This document shows, piece after piece, positions 1-7,624 of a DNA stretch of 64,000 bases. The notes under the pieces were generated by a model that had not been told where the DNA came from, made no database searches, and saw nothing but the letters and a program-made list of their open reading frames with translations. Both the position numbers and the translations under genes were made by a program. This stretch comes from Chloroflexota bacterium (lineage in GTDB: Bacteria; Chloroflexota; Anaerolineae; UBA7937; B3-Chlor): NCBI GenBank assembly GCA_030603665.1, contig JAUVXJ010000004.1, positions 186,001-250,000 of the forward strand, given 5' to 3'. The number at the start of each line of letters is the position of its first letter. Position 1 is the stretch's first letter.

Positions 1-109
1 ACTCAAGCGCCTCAATGTGTTTCTCCATGACTTCCACTTACGCTCCCCTCACCTTGAAACATCGATGGTGGCGTCCTAACATATCTTCTCTAGACCTTAC
101 TTTGCCCTG

Positions 110-394
110 TTATGAGCAGCCTTGCTGCCCTAACCAGTCCTCTACATCTCTAATCAGCCTGTCCTTCTCCTCCCTATCCTTTCTCAATCTGTCCTCAATC
201 ACTCTCTTTGCATCTTCCCGCTCTTGCTGGCAAGTCGGGCATTCGTCACCTTCGTATGGCGTCCTGCAAAGACCACAGATAACAGGCGGTTCCTCAACTG
301 GGCCAATGGGAGCTATGACCAGCATTACCTCCTGGTCTTTCAACTCATAGAGGAACTCACCAACGTCCACACCGCCAACCTCAAGGTCTCCCAA
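110..394 (-). CDS. small zinc-ribbon protein, unknown function
   Basis: A 94-residue protein. Two CxxC knuckles (around residues 40-43 and 52-55) form a probable zinc ribbon. They are followed by a very charged Arg/Lys/Glu/Asp helix, probably coiled coil, to the C-terminus. No signal peptide or membrane segment is visible. The start is TTG with a GGAG a few bases upstream. It lies 52 bp downstream of a YheO-like regulator on the same strand, so the two may be co-transcribed. I do not recognise the family; the zinc ribbon is seen, any nucleic-acid or protein-binding role is inference. Confidence 0.55.
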   Translation of the reverse strand: MGDLEVGGVDVGEFLYELKDQEVMLVIAPIGPVEEPPVICGLCRTPYEGDECPTCQQEREDAKRVIEDRLRKDREEKDRLIRDVEDWLGQQGCS

Positions 395-446
395 TTCTCC
401 AGGATCGCCGCACGACAGAGGCGAAAACCAGGGCCTGCACTGCCCC

Positions 447-1157
447 TCACTGGCTCTCGCTGTCGGCCCTGCTCTGCGATATCTCGCTCAGATCGTTGTA
501 GATCGTCTTTCTGGTCACGCCAGCTCGACCCGCCACGTACGCCACCGAGTTCCTGACCTGGAAGGCTCCCCTATCGTCGAGCATGCGGACCATCTGGATC
601 CTCTCATCCTTGGTCATATCCTCGGCCACGGCGCCTATCTGATACTCGCACTCAGCGATCATCGTGTCCAGCAACTCCTGCAACGTCTGCGTATGAGTTT
701 CGCCAACGTCTGCGCGGGACGTATCCGGCGCCAGGTCCCGGACCAGATTCTGCAGGTACTCAATGGCGGTGACATCCAGATTGATGCAGAAAGCGCCGTA
801 GATCTCCCCCTCTGAGTCGCGGAGCCAGATGCTGCAGCTCTTCAAGGTCTTTCCGGTCTCGGTATAGGTGGTATAGTTGAAGACCGGATGGGTCTCGCCT
901 TTCTGGAGCCTCTGCAGTCCATAGTCGGTCATCGTGCCGCCGACGTCTCTGCCGGTGACGTCACCGTCTAGCCAAACGATGGAGTGCTCGAGATCGGTCG
1001 TGTCATGGAGCACCACCTCACATCTCTTACCCAGCATGGCGGTCAAGGCGAGGCCTACGTCCTTGAGCAAGTCGAACACCTCGCGCCTCTCTGGGGTCGT
1101 CTTCCGCCTCTTCACCTGTCCCAGCACTCTCGCAGTCTCGACATCCCTAGACATCAC
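447..1157 (-). CDS. YheO-like PAS/HTH transcriptional regulator
   Basis: A 236-residue cytoplasmic regulator. Residues about 25-140 match the YheO-like PAS domain family, including the typical stretch reading HDTTDLEHSIVWLDG and a later CSIWLRDSEGEIYGAFCINLD segment. Residues about 190-230 form the C-terminal helix-turn-helix of the DauR/YheO type, with the recognition helix around VTRKTIYNDLSEI. Length fits the family (about 220-240 aa). Relatives include DauR, which controls D-arginine catabolism, but the ligand here cannot be told from sequence. The only close same-strand neighbour is the small zinc-ribbon gene downstream. Confidence 0.85.
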   Translation of the reverse strand: MMSRDVETARVLGQVKRRKTTPERREVFDLLKDVGLALTAMLGKRCEVVLHDTTDLEHSIVWLDGDVTGRDVGGTMTDYGLQRLQKGETHPVFNYTTYTETGKTLKSCSIWLRDSEGEIYGAFCINLDVTAIEYLQNLVRDLAPDTSRADVGETHTQTLQELLDTMIAECEYQIGAVAEDMTKDERIQMVRMLDDRGAFQVRNSVAYVAGRAGVTRKTIYNDLSEISQSRADSESQ

Positions 1158-1355
1158 TCCTCCTTTCGAGTATCAGACCACATCATATGCTCCTCCGCTC
1201 CCTCCGGCCCTTGAAAACCAGATATCACCTGTGATCATCGCCCCTCCAGTGGCCCCCACCGCCTTCGCATGGCCCCAGCGCCGATCTCTTGAGCCATGAG
1301 GGCTAGTTCTTCTGCGTTGTCTGGTCGAACCATCTCCGTATCTCCAAGGAGTCGT
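1158..1355. other. intergenic region without a supported gene
   Basis: About 200 bp between the YheO-like regulator and the TIR-like gene. Short open frames exist on the plus strand but show no ribosome site or recognisable residues. I see no convincing terminator or promoter. Confidence 0.4.
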
Positions 1356-2243
1356 CTAGAGCTTGCTGGCGTCCACGTCGAGTCCAGCAGCTTTCATTTC
1401 CTTGTAGAGTTTGAGTTTCCAACCTTCACCGTCATCTAACGGCTCGAAGACAACCCCTTGATAATCGGACGGCCTTTCAACGCCTGGTTTGTACAACACG
1501 CATACATTCTTGCGCCCTAACTTCCCCACAAAGAAGCCCAGTTCAAAGATGACGTTCTGACGGGCGCGTGGCCGCATTGCCTCTGGCTCACTCGCAAGAG
1601 CACCCACATCATCCGGAGTGAGAAGCACCACGGTGTACCCAACACTAGAATAGTCTTCAAACTTCTCAATGATCGTCCTGCCTTCGTTTGGTTGTTCGTG
1701 CAGGATTATGGCATCAAGACCCAGCGTCTCGATGAACCTAGCTACCGACTGCTTTGCTGCCTCGTCGTGTCCATGTACCACAAAGACGTCGTCACCAGAA
1801 ACGTTGCTCTCATAAGACCCTGTCGCCAGAGCCAACTCGTCGTAGAGCGTCATCTTCTGCTTGACCGAGTCAAGGGCTGCGACCTTGTCATACAGCGCAT
1901 CCCGAATCGTCTTGAATTGTTGATCTAGGCGTGTGTCCCAAGATCGGACTATTCCTATGCCCCAAGTCGAGTAATCCCTAGCAACTTCGTCCGAATCGAA
2001 AAGACTCATCAGCATTTCTCGGTTGTATTCGTCCCATAGCTTGTACTCCCGTTCCATTCTCTTTATGTTGTCCCATGAGGCTTGTTCGCCATCGGCGCCT
2101 GCCAGAGTATGGAGCATGGAGTGCAGACCAAGACCCTTCTCCCTCTGACTATCAATCTGGGTCTCAGCGTCTTGTCGATCGACTCGTATTCTAGGGCGGT
2201 TATCGCTCGCGGAGGGGTCACCAGAGGTCCTAGGTGCTGTCAT
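1356..2243 (-). CDS. TIR-like nucleotide-binding domain protein
   Basis: A 295-residue soluble protein. The C-terminal half (about 150-295) starts with a [12 protein letters not shown] motif and continues with [26 protein letters not shown] and [19 protein letters not shown]. This is the signature of the predicted nucleotide-binding, TIR-like domain (PF10137 type), also found in CBASS and Pycsar effectors. The N-terminal 150 residues are helical and unrecognised. The start ATG has a strong GGAGGTGA site. Known relatives cleave NAD+ when triggered by a cyclic nucleotide, but no cyclase/CD-NTase gene is adjacent, so this is a solo effector, a regulator, or part of an unrecognised pair. Domain call is firm; defence role is inference. 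Confidence 0.8.
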   Translation of the reverse strand: MTAPRTSGDPSASDNRPRIRVDRQDAETQIDSQREKGLGLHSMLHTLAGADGEQASWDNIKRMEREYKLWDEYNREMLMSLFDSDEVARDYSTWGIGIVRSWDTRLDQQFKTIRDALYDKVAALDSVKQKMTLYDELALATGSYESNVSGDDVFVVHGHDEAAKQSVARFIETLGLDAIILHEQPNEGRTIIEKFEDYSSVGYTVVLLTPDDVGALASEPEAMRPRARQNVIFELGFFVGKLGRKNVCVLYKPGVERPSDYQGVVFEPLDDGEGWKLKLYKEMKAAGLDVDASKL

Positions 2244-2406
2244 TAGCCGTCACCTCCCATGTGCCTTGTCGGCAGGGTGGCTGCAAAGCGCTGGAAATCC
2301 GCTTAGACACCTGACAAGTGTGAGTCCAGAGACGAAGTAGGGGAATCGAGTTCGGTGGATTGTATCACAGATGGGGAGACAGCACAACACGAGTTCTTGA
2401 CAGCAA

Positions 2407-2474
2407 GAGGCCCCGCCTAGGAGGAAGATGTACCAGAAGGTTGTGTCAACCTGTCAATCTTCGAGCGGGGCCTC
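2407..2474. repeat. spaced inverted repeat, cassette copy 1
   Basis: GAGGCCCCGC at 2407-2416 is the exact reverse complement of 2465-2474, with about 48 bp between the arms. The same arrangement recurs upstream of most genes in the array, always about 61 bp before the -35 box. Confidence 0.75.
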
Positions 2475-2536
2475 AAAGGGATTCTAGCATTGACGAGCCA
2501 TCGTCGGCAATCCACCTCAAGAGCATCCCTTAGGGG

Positions 2537-2565
2537 TTGACACGGATTCAGAACAGTGCTATACT
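2537..2565 (+). promoter_or_regulatory. sigma-70-type promoter of PEP-CTERM gene 1
   Basis: TTGACA at 2537-2542, 17-bp spacer, TATACT at 2560-2565. An imperfect palindrome of the form CCCTTAGGGG directly abuts the -35 box and is repeated at the sister promoters; it could be an operator. Confidence 0.9.
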
Positions 2566-2613
2566 GTGGACGAGATTGGACGACGTAGCTTAGACCGCAA
2601 GGAGGTAGGGGAG

Positions 2614-3516
2614 ATGAAACCGAGATGGTTGTTGCTGGCGGTGAGTGTGATCTGTTTGATGGCGTTGGCTCCGGCGACGGTTCTATCGCAGAAGCCGACG
2701 CTCAATCTCAGCTGCGGCACGCCAACTATCGACGGCCGCGTCGGTGCGGCCGAGTGGGCCAACGCCGCGACTTTGACCCTCTGGGGGGGAGAGTTTATGC
2801 CCGGTGGGTCCCAGGAGGGTGTGAGACCCTCCCAGAACAACCATGTTGTACGTGAGATGGGGACCGCTTACTTCCTGCACGACGGGAACAACCTGTACGT
2901 GGGCGCGGTGTTGGAGGACCCGGAGGACCATGAGCCGGACAACCCCAACAACTATGACCTCTGGATGACTTGGGCTTTCGAGGACGAGCCTGCGGGAATG
3001 CCCGGTCGCTGGACAGACTGCGCTTGGGACGCCGACTCATGCGAAGAGTCCGGCGAGGGGCAGTTGGTAGGCATGGAAGACAAGTCCTTCGAGAAGGGTG
3101 TGGAGTTCATCCCGTGGGTGGCTGAACATGAGGAGTGCCCTGAAGTGGAGAACCCGCCAGGGGTAGCCTTCGATGCGGCTCCCAGGGGCGCCGAGGCTCA
3201 CTACGAGATGAGGGTCAACTTCCATAGCTCCCCTCTGGACAACGTGGGTGTTGGCGACTGCTTCGACATGAGGTGGATCTGGGTGTACTTCTCCGGTGGC
3301 GAGGTCCCCAACAGTATCGTAGGCTACTGGCCCATCGAATCGGTGGACGAGTATCCGCCTTACGCCGGGGAGTGCACCGTTCTCTGCCTTGATCCGTGTG
3401 GTGCGGAAGAGGCGGTAGAGGAGTTCGTACCTGAGCCAGCGTCGATTCTGCTCCTGGGCAGCGGTTTGGCTGGTCTGGCGGGATACGCTACGCTACGTTG
3501 GAGGACAAGAGAGTAA
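2614..3516 (+). CDS. PEP-CTERM-like secreted protein with CBM9-like domain
   Basis: A 300-residue exported protein. The signal peptide (about residues 1-26) has K/R then LLLAVSVICLMALAPATVLS. The middle resembles a CBM9/DOMON-like beta-sandwich, with an N-terminal IDGRVGAAEWANA stretch and NNLYVGAVLEDPED, as in family 9 carbohydrate-binding or DUF-type sugar/heme binding folds. The tail is VPEPASILLLGSGLAGLAGY followed by a basic RWRTRE end, i.e. a PEP-CTERM exosortase sorting signal. The start at 2614 is chosen because AAGGAGG sits 9 bp upstream; a longer frame begins at the transcription start and is not credible. First gene of the eight-gene array. Cargo binding to carbohydrate is inference. 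Confidence 0.85.
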   Translation: MKPRWLLLAVSVICLMALAPATVLSQKPTLNLSCGTPTIDGRVGAAEWANAATLTLWGGEFMPGGSQEGVRPSQNNHVVREMGTAYFLHDGNNLYVGAVLEDPEDHEPDNPNNYDLWMTWAFEDEPAGMPGRWTDCAWDADSCEESGEGQLVGMEDKSFEKGVEFIPWVAEHEECPEVENPPGVAFDAAPRGAEAHYEMRVNFHSSPLDNVGVGDCFDMRWIWVYFSGGEVPNSIVGYWPIESVDEYPPYAGECTVLCLDPCGAEEAVEEFVPEPASILLLGSGLAGLAGYATLRWRTRE

Positions 3517-3540
3517 CCCTATCACAACCTAGTCACTAGA

Positions 3541-3570
3541 AGGGCTGTCCTTTGGGATGGCCCTTTTCTT
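3541..3570 (+). terminator. intrinsic terminator of PEP-CTERM gene 1
   Basis: Ten-base-pair stem AGGGCTGTCC / GGATGGCCCT (two G-U pairs) with a 4-base loop and a T-run. The same hairpin follows nearly every gene in the array. Confidence 0.9.
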
Positions 3571-3592
3571 GTTGGGCAGAGTTCAATAGGAC

Positions 3593-3664
3593 GAGGCTCC
3601 GCTGTTCTGGAGGAGAAAGACCAGCGTGTAACCTAACCCTTCACAATCATCTCAGCGGGGCCTC
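3593..3664. repeat. spaced inverted repeat, cassette copy 2
   Basis: Arms GAGGCTCCGCTG (3593-3604) and CAGCGGGGCCTC (3653-3664), 11 of 12 bases complementary, 48 bp apart, 61 bp upstream of the next -35 box. Confidence 0.75.
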
Positions 3665-3725
3665 AAAGCGATTGTGGCATTGGGGGGAACCATCGGCAGG
3701 TGACCTCAAGAGCATCCCCTAGGGG

Positions 3726-3754
3726 TTGGCACGGATTCAGAGTGGTGCTATACT
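3726..3754 (+). promoter_or_regulatory. sigma-70-type promoter of PEP-CTERM gene 2
   Basis: TTGGCA, 17-bp spacer, TATACT. Perfect palindrome CCCCTAGGGG abuts the -35 box. Confidence 0.88.
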
Positions 3755-3801
3755 GTGGACGAGATTGGCAAGGCAGCGTAGACACAAAGGAGGGTGAGGC
3801 G

Positions 3802-4377
3802 ATGAAGAAGAAGGGGCTAAGAGGCATCTTGTTGGGGCTGAGTTTGGCGCTATTGCTCAGCGGCGGTGTGGCATTGGCGCAAGACTCGTTATTCATGATT
3901 GTCTACAAGGACTGTGTACAGTGCTGGCCTGGCATGGAGTATCCCACAGGGGATGCGTATCTACTCCCGTACAAGATGGGCGGGTGGGACACCAACTACG
4001 AGTTGTGTTCCCGTATCACCGTCGACGGAATACTCGAAGGGGAGCACTGCGCCGACGAGTACCCTGGCACGGACCCGTACTCGGACACCGAGGCGTTCCC
4101 CTGTGAGTGGTATGAGGACAGTGCATCCTCATTCCCGCTCGGTGGCGAGGCCAGTGTCGCCAATGGGCCACCAAGCCCGCTGGGCGTCTGGAAGTACGTG
4201 CTGTCGCAGGACATACCTGGTGCGCCAAACCCCCGCGCTGAGGCCAGCTGGCTGGTCGCACGGGTTTGCGAGGTCGAAGAGGAGTTTGTCCCCGAACCAG
4301 GCACCATGCTGCTCTTGGGGAGCGGTCTAGCTGGTCTGGCGGGATACGCCACCCTGAGATGGAGGACGAGAGAGTAG
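3802..4377 (+). CDS. PEP-CTERM-like secreted protein, paralogue A1
   Basis: A 191-residue exported protein. Signal peptide MKKKGLRGILLGLSLALLL, cleaved after about residue 26 (VALAQ). The mature region has conserved cysteines (DCVQCWPGME, a Cys near LC, HC, PC) and acidic stretches. The C-terminus is EEEFVPEPGTMLLLGSGLAG plus a basic end, the PEP-CTERM signal. It is a close paralogue of the genes at 5849 and 6674. Start 3802 is supported by AAGGAGGG upstream. I do not recognise the central domain; disulfide pairing is likely for an exported protein with paired cysteines but is inference. Confidence 0.83.
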   Translation: MKKKGLRGILLGLSLALLLSGGVALAQDSLFMIVYKDCVQCWPGMEYPTGDAYLLPYKMGGWDTNYELCSRITVDGILEGEHCADEYPGTDPYSDTEAFPCEWYEDSASSFPLGGEASVANGPPSPLGVWKYVLSQDIPGAPNPRAEASWLVARVCEVEEEFVPEPGTMLLLGSGLAGLAGYATLRWRTRE

Positions 4378-4401
4378 TCAGCACACAATCTAGCGACGGG
4401 A

Positions 4402-4432
4402 AGGGCTGTCCCTTTGAGGGATGGCCCTTTTC
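4402..4432 (+). terminator. intrinsic terminator of PEP-CTERM gene 2
   Basis: AGGGCTGTCC / GGATGGCCCT hairpin followed by TTTTCTG. Confidence 0.9.
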
Positions 4433-4434
4433 TG

Positions 4435-4557
4435 TTTGGGGCGCAGGTTCGGAGTAGTAGGACGAGGCCCCGCTGTTGAGGAGGAGGTATCAGGGTATGA
4501 CCTAAGCCTTCACAATCATCTCAGCAGGGCCTCGGAAAGAGTGTAGCATTCACAGCC
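4435..4557. repeat. 123-bp perfect intergenic duplication, copy 1
   Basis: Identical base for base to 7316-7438. It contains the spaced inverted repeat (arms 4464-4475 and 4522-4533, GAGGCCCCGCTG / CAGCAGGGCCTC). Perfect identity between two copies 2.9 kb apart suggests recent duplication or gene conversion. Confidence 0.85.
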
Positions 4558-4594
4558 ATTATCTGCAATCCACCTCAGGAGTGTCCACTAGGGG

Positions 4595-4623
4595 TTGACA
4601 CGGATTCAGAATAGTGCTATACT
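4595..4623 (+). promoter_or_regulatory. sigma-70-type promoter of PEP-CTERM gene 3
   Basis: TTGACA, 17-bp spacer, TATACT; palindrome-like CCACTAGGGG directly upstream of the -35 box. Confidence 0.9.
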
Positions 4624-4671
4624 GTGGGCGAGATCGGACGACGTAGCGTAGAGTGCAAGGAGGTGGGGAAG

Positions 4672-5562
4672 ATGAAACCGAGATGGTTACTGCTGGCCGT
4701 GAGTGTCATCTGTCTACTGGTTCTGGCTCCAGCCGTTGCCTTATCCCAGGGGCCGGAAGTGGAGGCGGGATGCGGAACCGCCAACATTAACGGCATCATG
4801 GCCCCTGGCGAGTGGGACGCCGCAGCGCGGGTCCGTTTGGTTTCGTACGAAGCCCTTGGGGCTTCGCTCGCACAGCAGCAGTATAATCTGACAGGCTGGG
4901 GCTACTTGATGAACGACGACAACCGCTTGTACGTCGGAGCAGAGGTCAATGTCGACAGCATTGAGCCAGATCCTGACTTCTGGCAGAGCGAGATGACTGT
5001 GCTGTTCACCGACGAGGACGACGCCGTCGACGACGAATGGGCCGCCCCTGACTGCGATCCGCTTCCTGGCGAAGGTTGGGCTAACGCGTATGAGAGGCAT
5101 GCTGGTTCCGTGTTTCGGTGGTCGGGGTTCATGCCTGCAGCAGAGGTTGGCACGGTGGGTCAGGGGTGTCTTCCCTGGCAGGAGCCCTTGACAGGGGTGA
5201 TATGGGATGTTGGGATCGGCTCCTTCGTTCACGAGTGGGCCTTCGATCTGAATTCCTCTGACCTGGACGACGTAGCTCCAGGCGACCGTTTGCGACTTGC
5301 GATTAGCGTGGGTATTCACGATGTGTGCGTGAACGGCGGGGAGTGCCCCGGACAAGGACCCTGGATCAACGAAGCTCTTGCCGAGTGGCCGGCCGGTCTT
5401 GAGGGTTCAGAGCGGCCAGATGGCTTTGGCACGCTTCGTCTGAACCCGTGCGAGGTCGAGGAGGAGGAGTTCGTCCCCGAACCAGGCTCGATCTTGCTCC
5501 TGGGGAGCGGCCTGGCTGGCCTGGCGGGATACGCCACGCTGCGATGGAGGACGAGAGTGTAG
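4672..5562 (+). CDS. PEP-CTERM-like secreted protein with CBM9-like domain, paralogue of gene 1
   Basis: A 296-residue exported protein. The leader and signal peptide (MKPRWLLLAVSVICLLVLAP) are almost the same as those of the 2614 gene, while the middle is only distantly similar. It keeps the NINGIMAPGEWDAA opening and a DNRLYVGAEV strand, pointing to the same CBM9/DOMON-like fold. The C-terminus is EEEEFVPEPGSILLLGSGLAG and a basic end, the PEP-CTERM signal. AAGGAGGTGGGG precedes the ATG. Its own promoter and terminator make it a monocistronic unit. Carbohydrate or surface-ligand binding is inferred from fold resemblance only. Confidence 0.84.
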   Translation: MKPRWLLLAVSVICLLVLAPAVALSQGPEVEAGCGTANINGIMAPGEWDAAARVRLVSYEALGASLAQQQYNLTGWGYLMNDDNRLYVGAEVNVDSIEPDPDFWQSEMTVLFTDEDDAVDDEWAAPDCDPLPGEGWANAYERHAGSVFRWSGFMPAAEVGTVGQGCLPWQEPLTGVIWDVGIGSFVHEWAFDLNSSDLDDVAPGDRLRLAISVGIHDVCVNGGECPGQGPWINEALAEWPAGLEGSERPDGFGTLRLNPCEVEEEEFVPEPGSILLLGSGLAGLAGYATLRWRTRV

Positions 5563-5586
5563 GCAGCAGACAATCTAGTTACTGAA

Positions 5587-5617
5587 AGGGCTGTCCCCGT
5601 GCGGGATGGCCCTTTTC
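5587..5617 (+). terminator. intrinsic terminator of PEP-CTERM gene 3
   Basis: AGGGCTGTCC / GGATGGCCCT hairpin and T-run; loop differs from sister copies (CCGTGCG), stem kept. Confidence 0.9.
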
Positions 5618-5643
5618 TATTTGGGCAGAGGTCAATAGGACGA

Positions 5644-5709
5644 GTCCCCGCGCTTCAGGAGAATGTACCAGGGTGTGATCAAGACCTTGACAATCATCTC
5701 ACCGGGGAC
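5644..5709. repeat. spaced inverted repeat with compensatory change, copy 4
   Basis: Arms GTCCCCG (5644-5650) and CGGGGAC (5703-5709). Relative to the other copies the left arm has C to T and the right arm the matching G to A, so pairing is preserved over the inner seven positions. Confidence 0.65.
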
Positions 5710-5772
5710 GAGCCGGGATTCTAGCGCTGAGCCGAACCATTGGTAATACAGCTCAAGAGTATCCCCTAGGGG

Positions 5773-5801
5773 TTGACACGGATTCAGATTGGTGCTATAC
5801 T
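5773..5801 (+). promoter_or_regulatory. sigma-70-type promoter of PEP-CTERM gene 4
   Basis: TTGACA, 17-bp spacer, TATACT; CCCCTAGGGG palindrome abuts the -35 box. Confidence 0.9.
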
Positions 5802-5848
5802 GTGGACAGTATGGCAAGGCAGCATAGACACAAAGGAGAGAAGAGGCG

Positions 5849-6427
5849 ATGAAGAAGAAGGGGCTAAGAGGCATCTTGTTGGGACTGAGCATGGCGCTAT
5901 TGCTCAGCGGCGGCGTGGCATTGGCACAGGACTCGCTATTCTTCATTGCCTACAAGGACTGTGTGCAGTGCTGGCCTGGCATGGAGTATCCCACAGGGGA
6001 TGCGTATCTACTCCCATTCAAGATGGGCGGGTGGGACACCAGCTACGAGTTGTGTACCCGTATCACCATCGACGGCGCACTCCTTGAGCAGCACTGCGAC
6101 GACGAGTACTACCCTGACACTGACCCCTACTCGGACACCTGGGCCTTCCCCTGTGAGTTCGATGAGGACGGTGCATCCTCATTCCTGCTCGGTGGCGAGG
6201 CCAGTGTCGCCAATGGGCCACCAAGCCCGCTGGGCGTCTGGAAGCAGGTGCTGTCGCAGGACATACCTGGTGCGCCAAACCCCCGCGCTGAGGCCAGCTG
6301 GCTGGTCGCACGGGTTTGCGAGGTCGAGGAGGAGTTTGTCCCCGAACCAGGCACCATGCTGCTCTTGGGGAGCGGTCTAGCTGGTCTGGCAGGATATGCC
6401 ACTCTGAGATGGAGGACGAGAGAGTAA
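5849..6427 (+). CDS. PEP-CTERM-like secreted protein, paralogue A2
   Basis: A 192-residue exported protein, very close to the 3802 product throughout (same signal peptide, same DCVQCWPGMEYPTGDAYLLP opening, same C-terminal 60 residues). Differences cluster around the acidic DEY..DTDPYSDT stretch. It has the C-terminal VPEPGTMLLLGSGLAG signal and basic tail. Start 5849 follows AAAGGAGAG. Own promoter and terminator. Function of the central region unknown; three retained copies suggest either dosage or antigenic/ligand variation, which is inference. Confidence 0.83.
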   Translation: MKKKGLRGILLGLSMALLLSGGVALAQDSLFFIAYKDCVQCWPGMEYPTGDAYLLPFKMGGWDTSYELCTRITIDGALLEQHCDDEYYPDTDPYSDTWAFPCEFDEDGASSFLLGGEASVANGPPSPLGVWKQVLSQDIPGAPNPRAEASWLVARVCEVEEEFVPEPGTMLLLGSGLAGLAGYATLRWRTRE

Positions 6428-6451
6428 ACCTCTCACAACCTAGTCACTGAA

Positions 6452-6480
6452 AGGGCTGTCCTTTGGGATGGCCCTTTTCT
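6452..6480 (+). terminator. intrinsic terminator of PEP-CTERM gene 4
   Basis: AGGGCTGTCC / GGATGGCCCT hairpin, TTTTCTATTT tail. Confidence 0.9.
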
Positions 6481-6597
6481 ATTTGGGCGGCAAGTCTACA
6501 GCAGATTGTCAACCATCAGCTAGTCACCAGCGCCTCACCCTCATTGTAGCATGGGCACCGTTGGGTGACCATGAACCCTAGAGTTGTTCCTTGGGGG

Positions 6598-6626
6598 TTG
6601 ACACAAATTCAGAAATGTGCTATACT
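6598..6626 (+). promoter_or_regulatory. sigma-70-type promoter of PEP-CTERM gene 5
   Basis: TTGACA, 17-bp spacer, TATACT. In this copy the upstream spaced inverted repeat is missing and the palindrome is weak (TTCCTTGGGGG). Confidence 0.88.
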
Positions 6627-6673
6627 GTGGGCGAGATTGGCAAGGCAGCGTCGACACAGAGGAGGGAGAGGCG

Positions 6674-7252
6674 ATGAAGAAGAACTGGCTAAGAGGCTTA
6701 TTGTTGGGTGTGAGCATGGCGTTGTTGCTTGGCGGCGGTGTGGCATTGGCACAGGACTCGCTATTCTTCATTGCCTACAAGGACTGTGTACAGTGCTGGC
6801 CTGGCATGGAGTTTCCACCCACAGGGAACCAGTATCTGCTCCCATTCAAGCTAGGCGGGTGGGACACCAACTACGAGTTGTGTACCCGTATCACCATCGA
6901 CGGCGCACTCTTTCGGCAGCACTGCTCCGACGAGTACCCTGACACTGACCCCTACTCGGACACCTGGGCCTTCCCTTGTGAGTGGTATGAGGACGCTGCA
7001 TCCTCATTCCTGCTCGGTGGCGAGGCCAGTGTCGCCAATGGGCCACCAAGCCCGCTGGGCACGTGGAAGTACGAGCTGTGGCAGAACATACCTGGTAGGC
7101 CAAACCCCCGTGCTGAGGCCAGTTGGCTGGTCGCACGGGTTTGCGAGGTGGAGGAGGAGTTCGTCCCTGAGCCAGGAACGATAATGCTCCTGGGCAGCGG
7201 TCTAGCTGGTCTGGCGGGATATGCCACCCTTCGTTGGAGGACGAGAGAGTAA
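6674..7252 (+). CDS. PEP-CTERM-like secreted protein, paralogue A3
   Basis: A 192-residue exported protein of the same subfamily as the 3802 and 5849 products. It differs by an inserted proline region (EFPPTGNQYLLPFK) and by RQHCSDEYPDTD. Signal peptide residues 1-27; C-terminus EEEFVPEPGTIMLLGSGLAG plus RWRTRE. The start at 6674 is preceded by GGAGGGAGAGGCG. This is the only unit whose upstream region lacks the spaced inverted repeat, so it may be regulated differently. Central function unknown. Confidence 0.83.
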   Translation: MKKNWLRGLLLGVSMALLLGGGVALAQDSLFFIAYKDCVQCWPGMEFPPTGNQYLLPFKLGGWDTNYELCTRITIDGALFRQHCSDEYPDTDPYSDTWAFPCEWYEDAASSFLLGGEASVANGPPSPLGTWKYELWQNIPGRPNPRAEASWLVARVCEVEEEFVPEPGTIMLLGSGLAGLAGYATLRWRTRE

Positions 7253-7282
7253 GAGCCGGAACATAACCTGGATACTACTAGA

Positions 7283-7313
7283 AGGGCTGTCCGCGTTCGG
7301 GATGGCCCTTTTC
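7283..7313 (+). terminator. intrinsic terminator of PEP-CTERM gene 5
   Basis: AGGGCTGTCC / GGATGGCCCT hairpin with TTTTCTATTT tail. Confidence 0.9.
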
Positions 7314-7315
7314 TA

Positions 7316-7438
7316 TTTGGGGCGCAGGTTCGGAGTAGTAGGACGAGGCCCCGCTGTTGAGGAGGAGGTATCAGGGTATGACCTAAGCCTTCACAATCAT
7401 CTCAGCAGGGCCTCGGAAAGAGTGTAGCATTCACAGCC
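7316..7438. repeat. 123-bp perfect intergenic duplication, copy 2
   Basis: Identical to 4435-4557. Contains the spaced inverted repeat with arms 7345-7356 and 7403-7414. Confidence 0.85.
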
Positions 7439-7475
7439 GTTATCTGCAATCGACCTCAAGAGCATCCCTTAGGGG

Positions 7476-7504
7476 TTGACACGGGTTCAGAATTGTGCTA
7501 TACT
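7476..7504 (+). promoter_or_regulatory. sigma-70-type promoter of PEP-CTERM gene 6
   Basis: TTGACA, 17-bp spacer, TATACT; CCCTTAGGGG abuts the -35 box. The leader to the next ATG (about 115 nt) is longer than in the sister units. Confidence 0.9.
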
Positions 7505-7624
7505 GTGGACGTACTTCGACTGAGTGGCGTAGAGACAAGGGAGGTCGTGGGATGTAGCTGTCATGACGAGGGCTAATGGTCGATGACACCGATTTCACGA
7601 AGAAGAGAAGGGAGTGGGAGAATC

